Shown piece by piece: positions 16,193-23,453 of a DNA stretch of 34,124 nucleotides. The notes beneath the pieces are model-generated. The model saw nothing but the letters and a program-made list of their open reading frames with translations. It was not told the DNA's origin and searched no databases. The stretch is from NCBI GenBank assembly GCA_000961695.1, contig LADW01000007.1, forward strand, positions 1 through 34,124, given 5' to 3'. The DNA is from Hyphomonadaceae bacterium BRH_c29 (lineage in GTDB: Bacteria; Pseudomonadota; Alphaproteobacteria; Caulobacterales; Hyphomonadaceae). The number at the start of each line of letters is the position of its first letter. The first letter of the stretch is position 1. Position numbers and translations under genes: made by a program.

Positions 16193-17403
16193 ACACCGAC
16201 TTCCACAAGATCCGCCGACTTCCCCCTTACGTTTTTGAACAGGTTAACCGCACCAAGGCCGCTCTGCGCGCTGAAGGGGCCGATATTATCGACCTCGGCA
16301 TGGGCAACCCGGACTTGCCGACGCCCAAGCATATCGTCGACAAGCTGTGCGAAACCGCCCGCAAGCCGGACGTGAACGGCTATTCCGCCTCGCGCGGCAT
16401 TCCGGGCCTGCGCCGGGCACTGACCGACTATTACAAGCGCCGCTTTGACGTGTCGCTTGACAAGGACCGGGAAGTGATCGTCACGCTCGGTTCCAAGGAG
16501 GGCTTTGCGAACCTCGCTCAGGCCATTTCGGCCCCCGGCGATGTGATCCTGGCGCCTGACCCGTCTTATCCGTTGCACCATTTTGGCTTCATTATTGCCG
16601 GCGCCTCGATCCGCGGCGTGCCGGCCCAGACGCCGGAGCAATACCTCTCGAACCTCGGCAAGGCCGTGCACTATTCCGTGCCGCCGCCGACCGCGATGGT
16701 GCTCTGCTACCCGTCCAACCCGACGGCAGCCGTGTGCGACCTCGATTTCTACAAGGACGCCATCAAGTTCGCGAAAAAGCACGAACTCTGGGTCCTGTCA
16801 GACCTTGCCTATAACGAGATCTATTTCGAGGAGCCGACGCCCTCGATCCTTCAGGTCGATGGGGCGAAAGACATCGCGGTCGAGTTCACGACCATGTCGA
16901 AGACCTATTCCATGGCCGGCTGGCGCATGGGCTTTGTGGCCGGCAATGAAAAGCTGATCGCGGCGCTCGCCCGTGTGAAATCCTATCTCGATTATGGTGC
17001 CTACACGCCGATCCAGGTGGCCGCCGCCGCCGCGCTGGACGGCCCGCAGGACTGTGTGGACGAGACGCGGGCGATCTACAAATCACGCCGTGATGTGCTG
17101 GTGGAGAGCTTCACCCGCGCAGGCTGGCCGATCCCGAGCCCGACGGCGTCCATGTTCGCCTGGGCTCCGATTCCGGAACAGCTGAAGCATCTCGGCAGCC
17201 TGGAATTCGCCCTCCAGCTGATCAACGAGGCCCACGTGGCCGTCGCCCCCGGTTCAGGCTTTGGCGAGCATGGCGATGGCCATGTCCGTATCGCTTTGGT
17301 CGAGAACGAACAGCGCATCCGCCAGGCCGCCCGCAACATCCGGAAATTCCTGGACAAACGCGGCGTGAAAGAAATCAAGCCAGCCACCGCCGCAGCGGAG
17401 TAG
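16189..17403 (+). CDS. Class I/II PLP aminotransferase, AlaC/DapL-like
   Basis: PLP enzyme of fold type I, closest by eye to the AlaC-type alanine/glutamate transaminases and to LL-diaminopimelate aminotransferase-like proteins. In the 404 residues: DLGMGNPDLPTP (35-46) at the substrate arm, YPSNPTA with Asn177, SDLAYNEIYF with Asp205 and Tyr208, the Schiff-base Lys238 in SKTYSMAGWRMG, and the C-terminal Arg (GHVRIALVEN) that binds the substrate carboxylate. It lies just upstream of homoserine dehydrogenase, an arrangement seen in other alphaproteobacteria, which suggests a role in alanine or aspartate-family amino-acid metabolism. The exact substrate is not decided by the sequence. Confidence 0.92.
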   Translation: MNTDFHKIRRLPPYVFEQVNRTKAALRAEGADIIDLGMGNPDLPTPKHIVDKLCETARKPDVNGYSASRGIPGLRRALTDYYKRRFDVSLDKDREVIVTLGSKEGFANLAQAISAPGDVILAPDPSYPLHHFGFIIAGASIRGVPAQTPEQYLSNLGKAVHYSVPPPTAMVLCYPSNPTAAVCDLDFYKDAIKFAKKHELWVLSDLAYNEIYFEEPTPSILQVDGAKDIAVEFTTMSKTYSMAGWRMGFVAGNEKLIAALARVKSYLDYGAYTPIQVAAAAALDGPQDCVDETRAIYKSRRDVLVESFTRAGWPIPSPTASMFAWAPIPEQLKHLGSLEFALQLINEAHVAVAPGSGFGEHGDGHVRIALVENEQRIRQAARNIRKFLDKRGVKEIKPATAAAE

Positions 17404-17561
17404 GGGCTCTCACCCCTTCTTCCAAGGGGGAAGGGGGACACCCTGCCCGAAACTCATCCTGAGAGAAGTCGAAGGATGATCTGGACACGCAAACCCTTCC
17501 CCCCGTGCCGCAAACCCGCTAGGCAGCAGCCCGGACATTCAGCAATAAAAAGGGGCGCCCT
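17404..17561 (+). repeat. Intergenic block with two inverted repeats before hom
   Basis: This 158-base gap holds CCCCTT/AAGGGG arms (17413-17418 and 17424-17429, 5-base loop) in a C/G-run tract. It also holds a second inverted repeat, TCATCCT (17454-17460) and AGGATGA (17473-17479), enclosing GAGAGAAGTCGA. Read on the minus strand the second unit runs TCATCCTTCGACTTCTCTC then AGGATGA, a form that resembles dispersed intergenic repeats of GC-rich bacteria. No T-run follows either hairpin, so neither is a clear terminator. The hom promoter, if any, is not obvious here. Confidence 0.5.
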
Positions 17562-18845
17562 GTGGCACCTTTGAGAATTGGAATCGCCGGGCTCGGCCAT
17601 GTTGGCTGCGGCCTGATCGAACTGGTTGAGCGCCAGGACCGCCTGCGCCTTCCGGGCCGGGTGGAGATTACCGGCGTCAGCGCGCGCAGCCAGTCGCGCA
17701 ACCGCCCGGTATCGATCGACGCCTATCCCTGGTTCGACGATGCCGCGACGCTGGCCGAAGACCCGAATGTCGACGTGTTCGTGGAACTCATGGGCGGCTC
17801 TGACGGCCCGGCCAAGTTCGCGGTCGAGACGGCCCTCAAGGCCGGCAAGCATGTCGTCACCGCCAACAAGGCCCTCATCGCCAAGCACGGCATGACGCTG
17901 GCCAAGCTGGCTGAGGAGAAGCAGGTCGACCTCCTGTTCGAAGCCGCCGTCGCGGGTGGCATCCCGGTCGTCCGCGTCCTGCGCGACAGCCTGGCTGGCA
18001 CCGAGGTCAAGCGCATTGCGGGCATCCTGAACGGCACCTGCAACTTCCTCACGACGACCATGCTGGAGCAGGGCCGCGAGTATGACGATGTGCTGGCAGA
18101 GGCCCAGCGCCTTGGCTATGCCGAAGCCGACCCGACGCTGGACGTTTCCGGCATGGACGCTGCGCACAAGGCCGCGATCCTGTCCGCGATTGCCTTCTCG
18201 GCGGACCTCGATTTCTCCAAGGTGAGCATTTCCGGCATCGACAAGGTCAGCCTGCTGGACCTGCGCATGGCCGACCGGCTTGGCTATCGCATCAAGCTCA
18301 TCGCCGAGGGCGTTCTGACGGATGAAGGCGTCGTTTGCCGCGTTGAGCCGCTGGTTCTGCCCGCCACGCATCCGCTGGCCCGCGTCAATGGCAGCCTTAA
18401 CACTGTCCGCATTGAAGGCGACCCCGTTGGCGCGATCACGCTGACCGGTCCCGGTGCCGGGGCTGGCCCGACTGCCAGCGCCGTGATGGGCGATGTCGCG
18501 AAACTGTTCCGCCCGGCCATCCGCCCGGCTTTCGGCCGTGCCAAGCACCACACAGGCCGCCCGTTCGTACAGGGCGCGCCGACCGAAGTGGCGCCCTTCT
18601 TCCTGCGCATTCGACTGGCAGATGAGCCCGGCGCGCTGGCCGCCCTCACCGAAGCGCTTGCTCAGGAAGGCGTGTCGGTCGACAAGCTTCTACAGGATTC
18701 CGCAGAAGAATCCGGGGCCGCACCGGTGGTCATCGTGACCCACCGTTGCCCCCGTGCAAACATGCTGGCCGCTCTCGCGCGGTTGGAAAAAATTTCAACG
18801 CCAATTGACGCGCCACGGCTTATCCGTATCGAAGCGGCAAGCTAA
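17562..18845 (+). CDS. hom: Homoserine dehydrogenase
   Basis: NAD(P)H-dependent reduction of aspartate semialdehyde to homoserine, the branch point to threonine and methionine. The 427-residue product has the Rossmann motif GIAGLGHVGCGL (7-18), Lys103 in TANKAL, NGTCNF (157-162), and the family signature GYAEADPTLDVSGMDAAHK (185-203) with catalytic Lys203. A C-terminal ACT domain (from about 346, FFLRIRLADEPGALAALTE) suggests threonine feedback control. The start is GTG 17562, which places the Rossmann motif at the usual distance from the N-terminus; the preceding AAAAAGGGG can act as ribosome binding site. glpX follows after 56 bases and recJ after that, a conserved alphaproteobacterial order. 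Confidence 0.97.
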   Translation: MAPLRIGIAGLGHVGCGLIELVERQDRLRLPGRVEITGVSARSQSRNRPVSIDAYPWFDDAATLAEDPNVDVFVELMGGSDGPAKFAVETALKAGKHVVTANKALIAKHGMTLAKLAEEKQVDLLFEAAVAGGIPVVRVLRDSLAGTEVKRIAGILNGTCNFLTTTMLEQGREYDDVLAEAQRLGYAEADPTLDVSGMDAAHKAAILSAIAFSADLDFSKVSISGIDKVSLLDLRMADRLGYRIKLIAEGVLTDEGVVCRVEPLVLPATHPLARVNGSLNTVRIEGDPVGAITLTGPGAGAGPTASAVMGDVAKLFRPAIRPAFGRAKHHTGRPFVQGAPTEVAPFFLRIRLADEPGALAALTEALAQEGVSVDKLLQDSAEESGAAPVVIVTHRCPRANMLAALARLEKISTPIDAPRLIRIEAAS

Positions 18846-18901
18846 TTGCTTCTATACGAGGCAAACCACTCAAGATTCCCGCGTTCGGAGACAGAAAAAT
18901 T

Positions 18902-19855
18902 ATGAAAAACAGCGTTCTGACGCCTAGCCTGGCAGATGCCATGGTCCGCGTTGCCGAGTCAGCTGCCATCGCCGCTTCCAAGCTGGTGGGCCGCGGTGAC
19001 GAGAAAAAGGCCGATGCGGCCGCCGTCGATGCCATGCGCACCGCGTTCAACCAGGTCGAGTTCAAAGGCCGCGTCGTAATCGGCGAAGGTGAACGCGACG
19101 AAGCCCCGATGCTGTACATCGGCGAAGAAGTCGGCACGGGCAACGGCCCGGAGATCGACATCGCGCTCGACCCGCTGGAAGGCACCACGCTGACCGCCAA
19201 GGCCATGGCGAACGCCCTCGCTGTGCTGGCCATCGCCCCCAAAGGCGGCCTGCTGCACGCGCCGGACACCTATATGGACAAGATCGCGATCGGCCCCGGC
19301 TATCCGGAAGGCATTGTCAGCCTCGACGCCAGCCCGGCCGAGAACATCTCCGCGCTCGCCAAGTTCAAGGGCATGGACGTCTCCGACATGACGGTCTGCG
19401 TGCTGGATCGCCCGCGCCATGAAGACATCATCGAGAGCCTGCGCTCTGCCGGTGCCCGCGTGGCCCTGATCACCGACGGCGACGTCGCCGGCGTGATCGC
19501 CACCACCAACCCGCTCACCGGGATTGATCTCTACATCGGTTCCGGCGGCGCCCCTGAAGGCGTGCTCGCTGCGGCAGCCCTGAAATGCGTCGGCGGCCAG
19601 ATGTTCGGCCGTCTTGTGTTCCGTAATGATGACGAGAAAAAGCGCGCCACCCGCGTCGGCATCACCGATTTCGGCCGCACCTATGCTCTCAACGAGCTGG
19701 CCTCGTCCGACACGGTCTTCTGCGCGACCGGCGTGACGCAGGGTTCCCTGCTGAGCGGCGTGCAGTTCCGCGATGGCCGGGTCCACACCCACACGCTGGT
19801 GATGACCTCGACCGACGGCATGGTCCGCTACATCCGGTCCAACCGGAAAGTATAA
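18902..19855 (+). CDS. glpX: Class II fructose-1,6-bisphosphatase
   Basis: Gluconeogenic enzyme that hydrolyses fructose 1,6-bisphosphate; some members also act on sedoheptulose 1,7-bisphosphate. The 317-residue GlpX-type protein has the metal-binding motifs GEGERDEAPM (61-70) and DIALDPLEGTT (86-96), GGAPEGVLAAAAL, and a conserved C-terminal half including ATGVTQGSLL. The length is normal. ATG 18902 is preceded by a purine-rich GGAGACAGAAAA. It sits between hom and recJ, as in many relatives. Confidence 0.97.
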   Translation: MKNSVLTPSLADAMVRVAESAAIAASKLVGRGDEKKADAAAVDAMRTAFNQVEFKGRVVIGEGERDEAPMLYIGEEVGTGNGPEIDIALDPLEGTTLTAKAMANALAVLAIAPKGGLLHAPDTYMDKIAIGPGYPEGIVSLDASPAENISALAKFKGMDVSDMTVCVLDRPRHEDIIESLRSAGARVALITDGDVAGVIATTNPLTGIDLYIGSGGAPEGVLAAAALKCVGGQMFGRLVFRNDDEKKRATRVGITDFGRTYALNELASSDTVFCATGVTQGSLLSGVQFRDGRVHTHTLVMTSTDGMVRYIRSNRKV

Positions 19856-19886
19856 GACCGGGGGCAAACGCTGCCCTCGTGTGATA

Positions 19887-19914
19887 GGCTCTGGGAATCC
19901 TGATTCCCGGAGCC
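19887..19914 (+). promoter_or_regulatory. Hairpin covering the recJ ribosome binding site
   Basis: GGCTCTGGGAAT (19887-19898) pairs with ATTCCCGGAGCC (19903-19914) around a CCTG loop: 12 consecutive pairs with one T-G wobble. The right arm contains GGAG (19909-19912), the only good ribosome binding site for the recJ ATG at 19917. No T-run follows, so it is not a standard intrinsic terminator for glpX. In RNA it would hide the site and could limit RecJ translation. The pairing is seen; the regulatory role is inferred. Confidence 0.6.
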
Positions 19915-19916
19915 CT

Positions 19917-21710
19917 ATGACCGCCACCGCCCAGAAAACCGACGACCGGCTGTTTGCCGTGGACAGATCCGCCACCGGGCGGTTCTGGACCCTCGCGCAC
20001 GCCGAAGATGCGCTTGTCCGGCGCCTGGCGCCCGCTGTGGGCGGCTCTGACCTTGTGGCACGCCTGCTGGCCGGGCGGGGCGTGGACCCTGCCGGCGCTG
20101 CGGCCTATCTCGAGCCAACCCTGCGCGACACGTTCCCGGATCCGTCCAGCTTCTCCGACATGGACAAGGCGGCGGAAGTCATCCTCGACGCGATCCTGAC
20201 CAACAAGAAAGTCACCGTGCTCGCCGACTATGATGTCGACGGCGGCACCAGTTCGGCGATCCTCGCCCGCTATTTCCGGGCCTGGGGGCAGGACCTCGGC
20301 CTCTACGTGCCGGACCGGTTGGAAGAGGGCTACGGCCCCTCCCCACAGGCCATGCGCCACCTCAAGAGCACGGGGCAGGATCTCGTCATAACCGTCGATT
20401 GCGGGGCTGCGGCTGTCGCGGCGCTGGAAGAAGCCGAGCGGGTTGGCCTCAATGTCGTGGTGATCGACCACCACCTCATGGCCGGGCACAATCCGCCCGC
20501 GCTGGCGCTGGTAAACCCCAACCGGCCCGACGACACGTCCGGTCAGGGCCACCTTGCTGCAGCCGGCGTCGTGTTCGTCATGGCGGCCGCCCTAAACCGG
20601 CTTTGCCGACAGCGCGGCATTGCCCCACCGGACGGCCTGCCGGACATCATGAACCTGCTGGATCTCGCCGCCCTTGGCACCCTGTGCGACATGGCTCCGC
20701 TGCTGGGCGTGAACCGCGCCTTCGTGCGGCAGGGCCTCTCCATGCTGTCGCGCGGCCAGAATGAGGGCCTGCGCGCGCTGGCGGAGATTTCCGGCATCAT
20801 CAAGGTTGAGACCGTCTACCACGCCACATTCATGCTGGGGCCTCGCCTCAATGCTGGTGGCCGGGTCGGTGACCCATGGCTGGCGGCCAAGCTGCTGGCG
20901 ACGGATGACCGGGGCGAAGCCATCGCGCTCGCCGAGCAGCTCCACGCCCTCAATGACGAGCGCAAGGCCGTCGAGGCGGCGATCCTCGATCAGGCGACCG
21001 CGCAGGCCGAACAGGCGCTGGCCAAGAATCCTGAACGCGGCGTGCTGATCGCCTCTGGCGAGGGGTGGCATCCCGGCGTGATTGGTATCGTCGCCGGGCG
21101 CCTCAAGGATCGCTTTCACCTGCCTACGATCGTGATCGGATGGGGACGGGGCCTCGGCCCGGTCGCCAAGGGCTCGGGCCGCTCGGTGACAGGCGTGAAT
21201 GTCGGCGATGCCATCGCCGCAGCGGCGCGCGAAGGCGTGATCCTCTCCGGCGGTGGCCACGCCATGGCGGGCGGGCTCAGCCTCGAACCTGATCAGGTCG
21301 CCGCCTTCGACGCCTGGATGGTCGCCCACATGGCCCAGTTCACCGCAGAGCGCGCGGCAGCCCTTGAGCTGCCTATCGACGCCGTGCTGGCACCGGGCGC
21401 CGCCTCGCCGGACCTGGTCGACCAGGTCGCGGCCATCGGCCCGTTCGGGGCGGGGGCACCGGAACCGGTCTTCGCCTTGCAGTCTGTGCACGTCACCGGC
21501 ACCCGGCAGGTCGGCGCGAACCATCTCAAATTCACCGCAGAGGACTCCACAGGCCGCCTCGACTGTATCGCGTGGCGTGCCATCGGTGCACCGCTGGGCG
21601 ATACGCTGACGCCCGGCAAGCGCGTCCACCTCGCAGGCCGCCTGAAGGCGGACGAATGGAACGGCCGGCGGCGTGTCCAGCTGGATGTGCTCGACGCAGC
21701 GGACGCGTGA
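19917..21710 (+). CDS. recJ: Single-strand-specific 5'-3' exonuclease RecJ
   Basis: DNA repair and recombination nuclease of the DHH superfamily. The 597-residue product has motif I LADYDVDGGTSSA (102-114), motif II ITVDCG (158-163), motif III VVIDHHLMAGHNPP (181-194) with the DHH triad at 184-186, the DHHA1 motif GGGHAMAGG (445-453), and a C-terminal OB-fold region ending in RRRVQLDVLDA. All metal-binding motifs are intact and the length is typical. ATG 19917 is chosen because GGAG lies four bases before its spacer; an in-frame GTG at 19881 would lie in the hairpin. It is the last gene of hom-glpX-recJ. Confidence 0.97.
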   Translation: MTATAQKTDDRLFAVDRSATGRFWTLAHAEDALVRRLAPAVGGSDLVARLLAGRGVDPAGAAAYLEPTLRDTFPDPSSFSDMDKAAEVILDAILTNKKVTVLADYDVDGGTSSAILARYFRAWGQDLGLYVPDRLEEGYGPSPQAMRHLKSTGQDLVITVDCGAAAVAALEEAERVGLNVVVIDHHLMAGHNPPALALVNPNRPDDTSGQGHLAAAGVVFVMAAALNRLCRQRGIAPPDGLPDIMNLLDLAALGTLCDMAPLLGVNRAFVRQGLSMLSRGQNEGLRALAEISGIIKVETVYHATFMLGPRLNAGGRVGDPWLAAKLLATDDRGEAIALAEQLHALNDERKAVEAAILDQATAQAEQALAKNPERGVLIASGEGWHPGVIGIVAGRLKDRFHLPTIVIGWGRGLGPVAKGSGRSVTGVNVGDAIAAAAREGVILSGGGHAMAGGLSLEPDQVAAFDAWMVAHMAQFTAERAAALELPIDAVLAPGAASPDLVDQVAAIGPFGAGAPEPVFALQSVHVTGTRQVGANHLKFTAEDSTGRLDCIAWRAIGAPLGDTLTPGKRVHLAGRLKADEWNGRRRVQLDVLDAADA

Positions 21711-21740
21711 ATAATGTGCAGAAACCGTCTGCAAGATGGC

Positions 21741-21769
21741 TTGCGCTCGTCTCCGTCAGTGGCTATACG
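21741..21769 (+). promoter_or_regulatory. Putative promoter of tRNA-Glu
   Basis: TTGCGC (21741-21746) and TATACG (21764-21769) are 17 bases apart. The predicted RNA start is near 21776, about 15 bases before the mature tRNA, in the gap after recJ. The position and spacing are what a stable-RNA promoter should have. Confidence 0.55.
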
Positions 21770-21790
21770 GCCTCTTCTTCGAACCGGTGC

Positions 21791-21865
21791 GGTCCCTTCG
21801 TCTATCGGTTAGGACGTCAGGTTTTCAACCTGAAAAGAGGGGTTCGACTCCCCTAGGGACTGCCA
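21791..21865 (+). tRNA. tRNA-Glu (anticodon UUC)
   Basis: A full 75-base cloverleaf is visible. The acceptor stem GGTCCCT (21791-21797) pairs with AGGGACT (21855-21861), with a G-T wobble at the first pair. The anticodon stem TCAGG/CCTGA closes the loop TTTTCAA, giving anticodon UUC. The T arm is GAGGGG-TTCGACT-CCCCT, and the 3' CCA is encoded. The body closely resembles alphaproteobacterial tRNA-Glu. It reads UUC/GAA and GAG codons and also supplies Glu-tRNA for heme synthesis in this class. Confidence 0.97.
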
Positions 21866-21931
21866 ACTTTCTCCACATTTGCGTGCTAGTTGCCCATTTT
21901 GGGCGTGCATGGCTTTTCGTGTGATGATCGC

Positions 21932-21960
21932 GTGACAAGCGCGTTAACTTTTCCTACGTT
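21932..21960 (+). promoter_or_regulatory. Putative promoter of the double cold-shock gene
   Basis: GTGACA (21932-21937) and TACGTT (21955-21960) are 17 bases apart, in a locally AT-richer gap between tRNA-Glu and the cold-shock gene. RNA would begin near 21967, leaving a short leader that contains GGGGA and AGGG ahead of the ATG. A short leader differs from the long leader of E. coli cspA. Prediction only. Confidence 0.35.
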
Positions 21961-21983
21961 GCCTAGTTGGGGAAATAGGGTTG

Positions 21984-22508
21984 ATGACCGGTACAGCTGC
22001 CAGATCCGAATCAGACGTGGAGCCCGCTATGGAAACAGTGCGGGTGATCGGTCGTGTGAAGTGGTTCGACAGCGCCAAGGGCTTTGGCTTTATCGTTGTG
22101 GAATCCACATCAGATCCCGAGCTTACGGGCGATGTCATGATCCACATCACCTGCCTGCGTGCCTATGGCGAAACCTATGCCGATGAGGGTGCCCGCATCG
22201 TCTGCAATGCCGTGCGCGGCGAGCGCGGCTGGCAGACGGCCAGCGTCATCGAGATGGAGCGCCCAAAAGCTGCCGTTGCCCGCGAGCAGGGCGTGCAGCC
22301 GGAATATGAGACCGTCACGCTGAAATGGTTCAACCGCACGCGCGGCTACGGTTTCGTGCAGCGGGACGGCAAGGATGACGACATCTTCATCCACGCTGTG
22401 GTTCTGCGCAAAGCCGGCTATGAAGAGATCGAACCCGGCACGACCTTGGAAGCCGTCATGGAAGCTGGCAGCAAGGGCGAACATGTCGCCCAGCTGAAAC
22501 CGCGCTAA
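21984..22508 (+). CDS. Two-domain cold-shock protein
   Basis: Nucleic-acid chaperone with two cold-shock (OB-fold) domains in one chain, a layout typical of alphaproteobacteria such as Caulobacter. In the 174 residues, domain 1 (about 19-92) has VKWFDSAKGFGFI with an intact RNP1, but its RNP2 reads DVMIHIT in place of the usual VFVHFS. Domain 2 (about 109-173) has LKWFNRTRGYGFV and DIFIHAVVL, closer to consensus. ATG 21984 is chosen over the adjacent TTG because of spacing to GGGGA. Related two-domain proteins act in stationary phase or cold; which applies here is unknown. Confidence 0.93.
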   Translation: MTGTAARSESDVEPAMETVRVIGRVKWFDSAKGFGFIVVESTSDPELTGDVMIHITCLRAYGETYADEGARIVCNAVRGERGWQTASVIEMERPKAAVAREQGVQPEYETVTLKWFNRTRGYGFVQRDGKDDDIFIHAVVLRKAGYEEIEPGTTLEAVMEAGSKGEHVAQLKPR

Positions 22509-22569
22509 CCGCGAATGTTACCGCCACGAATGCTTGCCGCCCGTCAGGCCGGGGGCTAAACCATGGCGT

Positions 22570-23025
22570 ATGAAACGCTTTCTCGCATACGGCCTCGCCG
22601 CCCTCGCCCTCGCCGCGCCGATCGCGCTTGCCGAGCTTGAAACCGCCCCGCTGACCATCGAGTCCGCGAATGGCGCCCACGCCTTCACGGTTGAGGTCGC
22701 CGACGAGCCCGAGGAAATCCGCACCGGACTGATGCACCGCGAAAGCATGGCGCCGGATGCGGGCATGATCTTCGACCTCGGCGAGCCGCGCGAAGCGGCC
22801 ATGTGGATGAAGAACACGCTGATCCCGCTGGACATGCTGTTCATGGACCCTGCCGGCAAAGTGATCGCGATTGCGCGCAACACCGTTCCGGGCTCGCTGC
22901 GCACCGTGTCGCCGGGCGTGCCGGTGAAAGCTGTGCTGGAGCTGAACGGCGGTCGCGCGGCAGAGCTGGGCATCGAGCCGGGCGATACAGTGATCTCCTC
23001 CGTCTTCGGCAACGCCGACGAATGA
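22570..23025 (+). CDS. DUF192 family exported protein
   Basis: A 151-residue protein with a clear signal peptide (MKRFLAYGLAALALAAPIALA) and the DUF192 core: GLMHRESMAPDAGMIFD, the hallmark AAMWMKNTLIPLDMLFMD, and GKVIAIARNTVPGSL. DUF192 proteins are small periplasmic or extracytoplasmic proteins of unknown function. The ATG at 22570 gives the signal peptide directly. Its stop overlaps the thioesterase start (ATGA), so the two are probably co-translated although they act in different compartments. Confidence 0.9.
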   Translation: MKRFLAYGLAALALAAPIALAELETAPLTIESANGAHAFTVEVADEPEEIRTGLMHRESMAPDAGMIFDLGEPREAAMWMKNTLIPLDMLFMDPAGKVIAIARNTVPGSLRTVSPGVPVKAVLELNGGRAAELGIEPGDTVISSVFGNADE

Positions 23026-23453
23026 GCGAAGACGGCGCGCTGAAACCGCCGCCGCCCGGTTTTGCGCTACGGCCCACCCGCGGCAAGTTCTCGCTGCACA
23101 ATGGCCCGTCCTATCTCGCGACCGCAGAGGGTGACCTGCGCAGCGGCATGTGGGTGCTGGACCGTCACTGCAATGGTATGGGCTTCATGCATGGCGGCAT
23201 GACCTGTGCCTTTGCCGACAGCGCGCTGGCCTGGGCCGTCTGGTCTGCCACCAATCGCATGTCGGTCACGATCAAGCTGACCATGGAATTCATGGACATC
23301 GTGCCGGAGGGCACCTGGCTGGAAGCGCACGCGCAGGTGAAGGGCGTCGACGGCGACCTTGTTCACGTCTCGGCTGACCTGCTGAAGGAAGACGGCACGC
23401 TGGCCTCGCGGGCCGACGCCGTTTTCCGCTCTCTGCGCCGACGCAAGACCTAG
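23022..23453 (+). CDS. PaaI-like hotdog-fold thioesterase
   Basis: A 143-residue acyl-CoA thioesterase of the PaaI/YbgC-like hotdog class. The key motif GFMHGGMTCAFADSALAWAV (54-73) contains the HGG turn (57-59) and Asp66, placed as in PaaI catalytic sites; the long strand SVTIKLTMEFMDIVPEG follows. It starts at 23022, overlapping the DUF192 stop. Its stop TAG (23451-23453) shares the palindrome CTAG with the stop of the acyl-CoA synthetase on the other strand. Side by side, the two enzymes could make and break acyl-CoA thioesters, though the substrates are unknown. Confidence 0.87.
   Translation: MSEDGALKPPPPGFALRPTRGKFSLHNGPSYLATAEGDLRSGMWVLDRHCNGMGFMHGGMTCAFADSALAWAVWSATNRMSVTIKLTMEFMDIVPEGTWLEAHAQVKGVDGDLVHVSADLLKEDGTLASRADAVFRSLRRRKT

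Noticed and set aside
20592..21734. A 380-codon minus-strand frame opposite recJ (and similar long frames opposite the Atm1 exporter, glpX and phaC)
   Set aside because: These are GC-driven shadow frames; the sense-strand genes carry intact catalytic motifs and the antisense translations look like Arg/Gly/His-rich noise.
21866..21931. Integration site remnant downstream of tRNA-Glu
   Set aside because: The bases after the tRNA do not repeat its 3' end, and the next gene is an ordinary cold-shock gene with its own promoter.
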